From: Persephonella sp.
GTDB taxonomy: Bacteria > Aquificota > Aquificia > Aquificales > Hydrogenothermaceae
Assembly (NCBI RefSeq): GCF_015487465.1
Contig: NZ_WFPS01000049.1
Location: 1-48,275 of the forward strand
Direction of reading: 5' to 3'
Length of the DNA stretch: 48,275 bases
The position numbers were made by a program, and so were the translations under genes. Below are positions 46,634 through 48,275 of this stretch, in pieces. Every line of letters starts with the position of its first letter. Position 1 is the first letter of the stretch. The notes under the pieces were generated by a model, which was not told the origin of the DNA, ran no database searches, and was given only the letters and a program-made list of their open reading frames with translations.

Positions 46634-47101
46634 ATGGTAATCTGCTATGATCCTTCTGACGGGAGTATATATGATTTTGAAAGTGTAAAAAGAAGAACAA
46701 AAAATCTTGATATAAATCTTAAAACAAGCGATTTTACACTTGAGATTACTATACAAAAAAATTATCAATTCACCCTTTCTTGTTTTTATGAAAGCAACGC
46801 AGGAAGTATATCTGTCTACAGAAACTTAGGCTCAGATTTTTCTAACCTACAGCAGATATTTACTATTTTTATTAATTTTGGAGAAAAAAAGGTCAAGAAT
46901 CTATATCTGAAAAGGATATGGGATTACATTGAGGAAAAAGTTTTTCTTAAATATGGCAAGATATTATCAGACCTTAAGCCTCCTTTTGTAATAATATATA
47001 GGCATAGAGGATTTTTTGAGCTTCCTGAGAATGTATCAGCTGAAATTCTGGAGACTACCCTTTCTTTAACCTCAAAGATGGAAGAAAAACTGAAAAAATA
47101 A
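46634..47101 (+). CDS. hypothetical protein, 155 aa
   Basis: Unrecognised soluble protein. ATG at 46634 has GGGGGAG about six bases upstream; a TTG two codons earlier overlaps the ribosome site. It shows alternating strands at the start (VICYDPSDGSIYDFESV), a mid segment SCFYESNAGSISVYRNLG, and a helical C-terminus (ILETTLSLTSKMEEKLKK). No signal peptide, TM helix or metal motif. It is 26 bases after gyrB and in the same frame as ubiD downstream, separated by a TAA. Confidence 0.65.
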   Translation: MVICYDPSDGSIYDFESVKRRTKNLDINLKTSDFTLEITIQKNYQFTLSCFYESNAGSISVYRNLGSDFSNLQQIFTIFINFGEKKVKNLYLKRIWDYIEEKVFLKYGKILSDLKPPFVIIYRHRGFFELPENVSAEILETTLSLTSKMEEKLKK

Positions 47102-47107
47102 AGTTAA

Positions 47108-48275
47108 TATATTTATATGGAGAACTTTTTAAAATCAGTAAAACAGCTTGGTAGATTAAAAGTTATTGAAGAGCCTTTAGATGTTGAGCTTGAAATTCCC
47201 CACATAGCATATATTGAGATAAAAAAGGAAAAACCGAATGTTTTGCTTTTTACAACTCCTGTAGATGGAAAAAAAGGTTATAAATACGACATTCCTGTTG
47301 TTATGAATGCTTTTGCAGGATTTGATATAACACAGAAAGTTTTTGGAAAACACCCTGATGAGATAGCCGTAGATATAGAAAAACTTCTTCACCTGAAACC
47401 CCCTTCATCATTCAAAGAAAAGATAGACACATTTAAACTTCTGTTGAAACTAAAAAATTTATTGCCAAAAAGGAGAAAAAAAGAAGGCTTATCCCAGAAA
47501 ATAAAAATAACAGCTCAAGAAGTAGATCTTTTTAAGCTCCCCATATTAAAAACATGGGAAAAAGATGGAGGAAGGTTTATAACAGCAGGACAGGTTTACA
47601 CAAAAAGCCTTGACGGTAAACTGCAGAACCTGGGACTTTACAGACTTCAAGTTGTTTCAAAGAATGAGATGCTTATGCACTGGCAGGTGCATAAAGACGC
47701 AAGCCATTTTTTTGATCAGTATTACAGGTCAGGAAAAAAGATGCCTGTTACTGTTGCAATAGGGGGAGATCCCCTTTATACATGGTGCGGTCAAGCACCG
47801 CTTCCTTACGGTATATTTGAGATACTCCTTTACGGCTTCATAAAACAGGAAAATCCAGTTCTGGTTAAGTCAATTACGAACGACATTTATATCCCTGAAG
47901 ATGCAGATATTGTGATAGAAGGTGAGGTGGATCCTTCCGACTTTAGACCTGAGGGACCTTTTGGGGATCATACAGGATACTATACACCTGTAGAGAACTT
48001 TCCTGTAATGAAAGTTAAGATGATAACGATGAAAGAAAACCCATATTACTATGCAACTGTTGTTGGAAAACCTCCACTGGAAGATAAATACATGGGCTGG
48101 GCAACGGAAAGGATATTTTTCCCCCTTTTAAAAACAACAGCCCCTGACCTTGTAGACTACCACATGCCTGAAAACGGGGTTTTCCACAACCTTATACTTG
48201 CCAAGATAAAACCGATGTATAAGGGGCATGCAAAACAGATAATGCATGCATTCTGGGGTGTAGGTCAGATGAGCT
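47108..48275 (+). CDS. ubiD: UbiD-family decarboxylase (3' end beyond window); start unclear
   Basis: The frame is open to the window end. UbiD motifs: LKVIEEPLDVELEIPHIA near the N-terminus, NLGLYRLQVVSKNEMLMHWQ (split), GGDPLYTWCGQAPLP and EGPFGDHTGYYTP with the catalytic glutamate. UbiD enzymes decarboxylate aromatic acids with prenylated FMN, often in quinone synthesis. The ATG at 47118 reads MENF then stops at TAA (47130), because the T-run has four T's where five would keep the frame. The only in-frame start near the conserved N-terminus is ATA at 47108. Either an unusual ATA start or a one-base shift near the start is implied; the remainder is intact. Confidence 0.85.

Noticed and set aside
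47118-47132. Programmed -1 frameshift at the ubiD start
   Set aside because: CTTTTAA does not allow good tRNA re-pairing after slipping, and no stimulatory structure is evident; an ATA start or base error is simpler.

Overview
The window is 48.3 kb of compact, AT-rich bacterial chromosome with no rRNA, tRNA, CRISPR array, insertion sequence or prophage that I can see. LpxC (lipid A synthesis) and a FadL-type porin indicate a Gram-negative, two-membrane cell. The TTG starts, the archaeal-looking Smc, the 800-residue RecG with an N-terminal extension, the many PAS/GGDEF proteins and the UbiE/UbiD genes suggest a thermophilic member of the Aquificota, most likely Hydrogenothermaceae (Persephonella-like). 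The organism is inferred from gene character, not from a search.

Layout. 1-819 is the 3' end of a 2-oxoacid dehydrogenase E2 gene. 808-3652 (minus) holds two small unknown genes and a PAS-GGDEF-EAL protein. 3710-8244 (plus) holds panC and a MoxR / DUF58 / TgpA-like transglutaminase operon. 8212-10572 (minus) and 10718-12607 (plus) are divergent: a membrane PAS4-GGDEF protein and an unusual ribbon-helix-helix/PAS/degenerate GGDEF/degenerate EAL protein. 12585-18302 (minus) reads rpiB-glyA-nadK-ispF-DUF1858-recG. 18381-20101 (plus) has a DsbC-like protein and an orphan peptide-type ABC ATPase. 20098-22211 (minus) is a two-gene unit of unknown function: a TM-hairpin protein and a protein with two degenerate HepT/HEPN-like repeats. 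22372-23253 is lpxC, with a sigma-54-like promoter. 23225-34125 (minus) is a ten-gene, almost gapless run: sfsA, TRIC channel, P-type ATPase, CaCA exchanger, coaBC, KhtT-like, KhtU-like antiporter, epmA, voltage-sensor-like K+ channel, hemD. 34287-34973 is ubiE and 34970-36019 (minus) hisC. 36117-38905 is fadL plus an acyl-CoA synthetase. 38981-48275 (plus) reads smc, CvnD-like GTPase, dnaN, gyrB, an unknown gene and ubiD (cut by the window end).

Themes. Cyclic-di-GMP signalling occurs in three genes, one with an apparent DNA-binding domain. Monovalent and divalent cation transport is concentrated in one operon. Chromosome maintenance genes (smc, dnaN, gyrB) sit together. All six convergent gene pairs overlap at their 3' ends, so there is no room between them for ordinary terminators. 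Two conserved-family genes (DUF58 and UbiD) have no ATG, GTG or TTG where their N-termini should start, and each has an ATA close after the preceding stop. No gene-free stretch exceeds about 160 bases.
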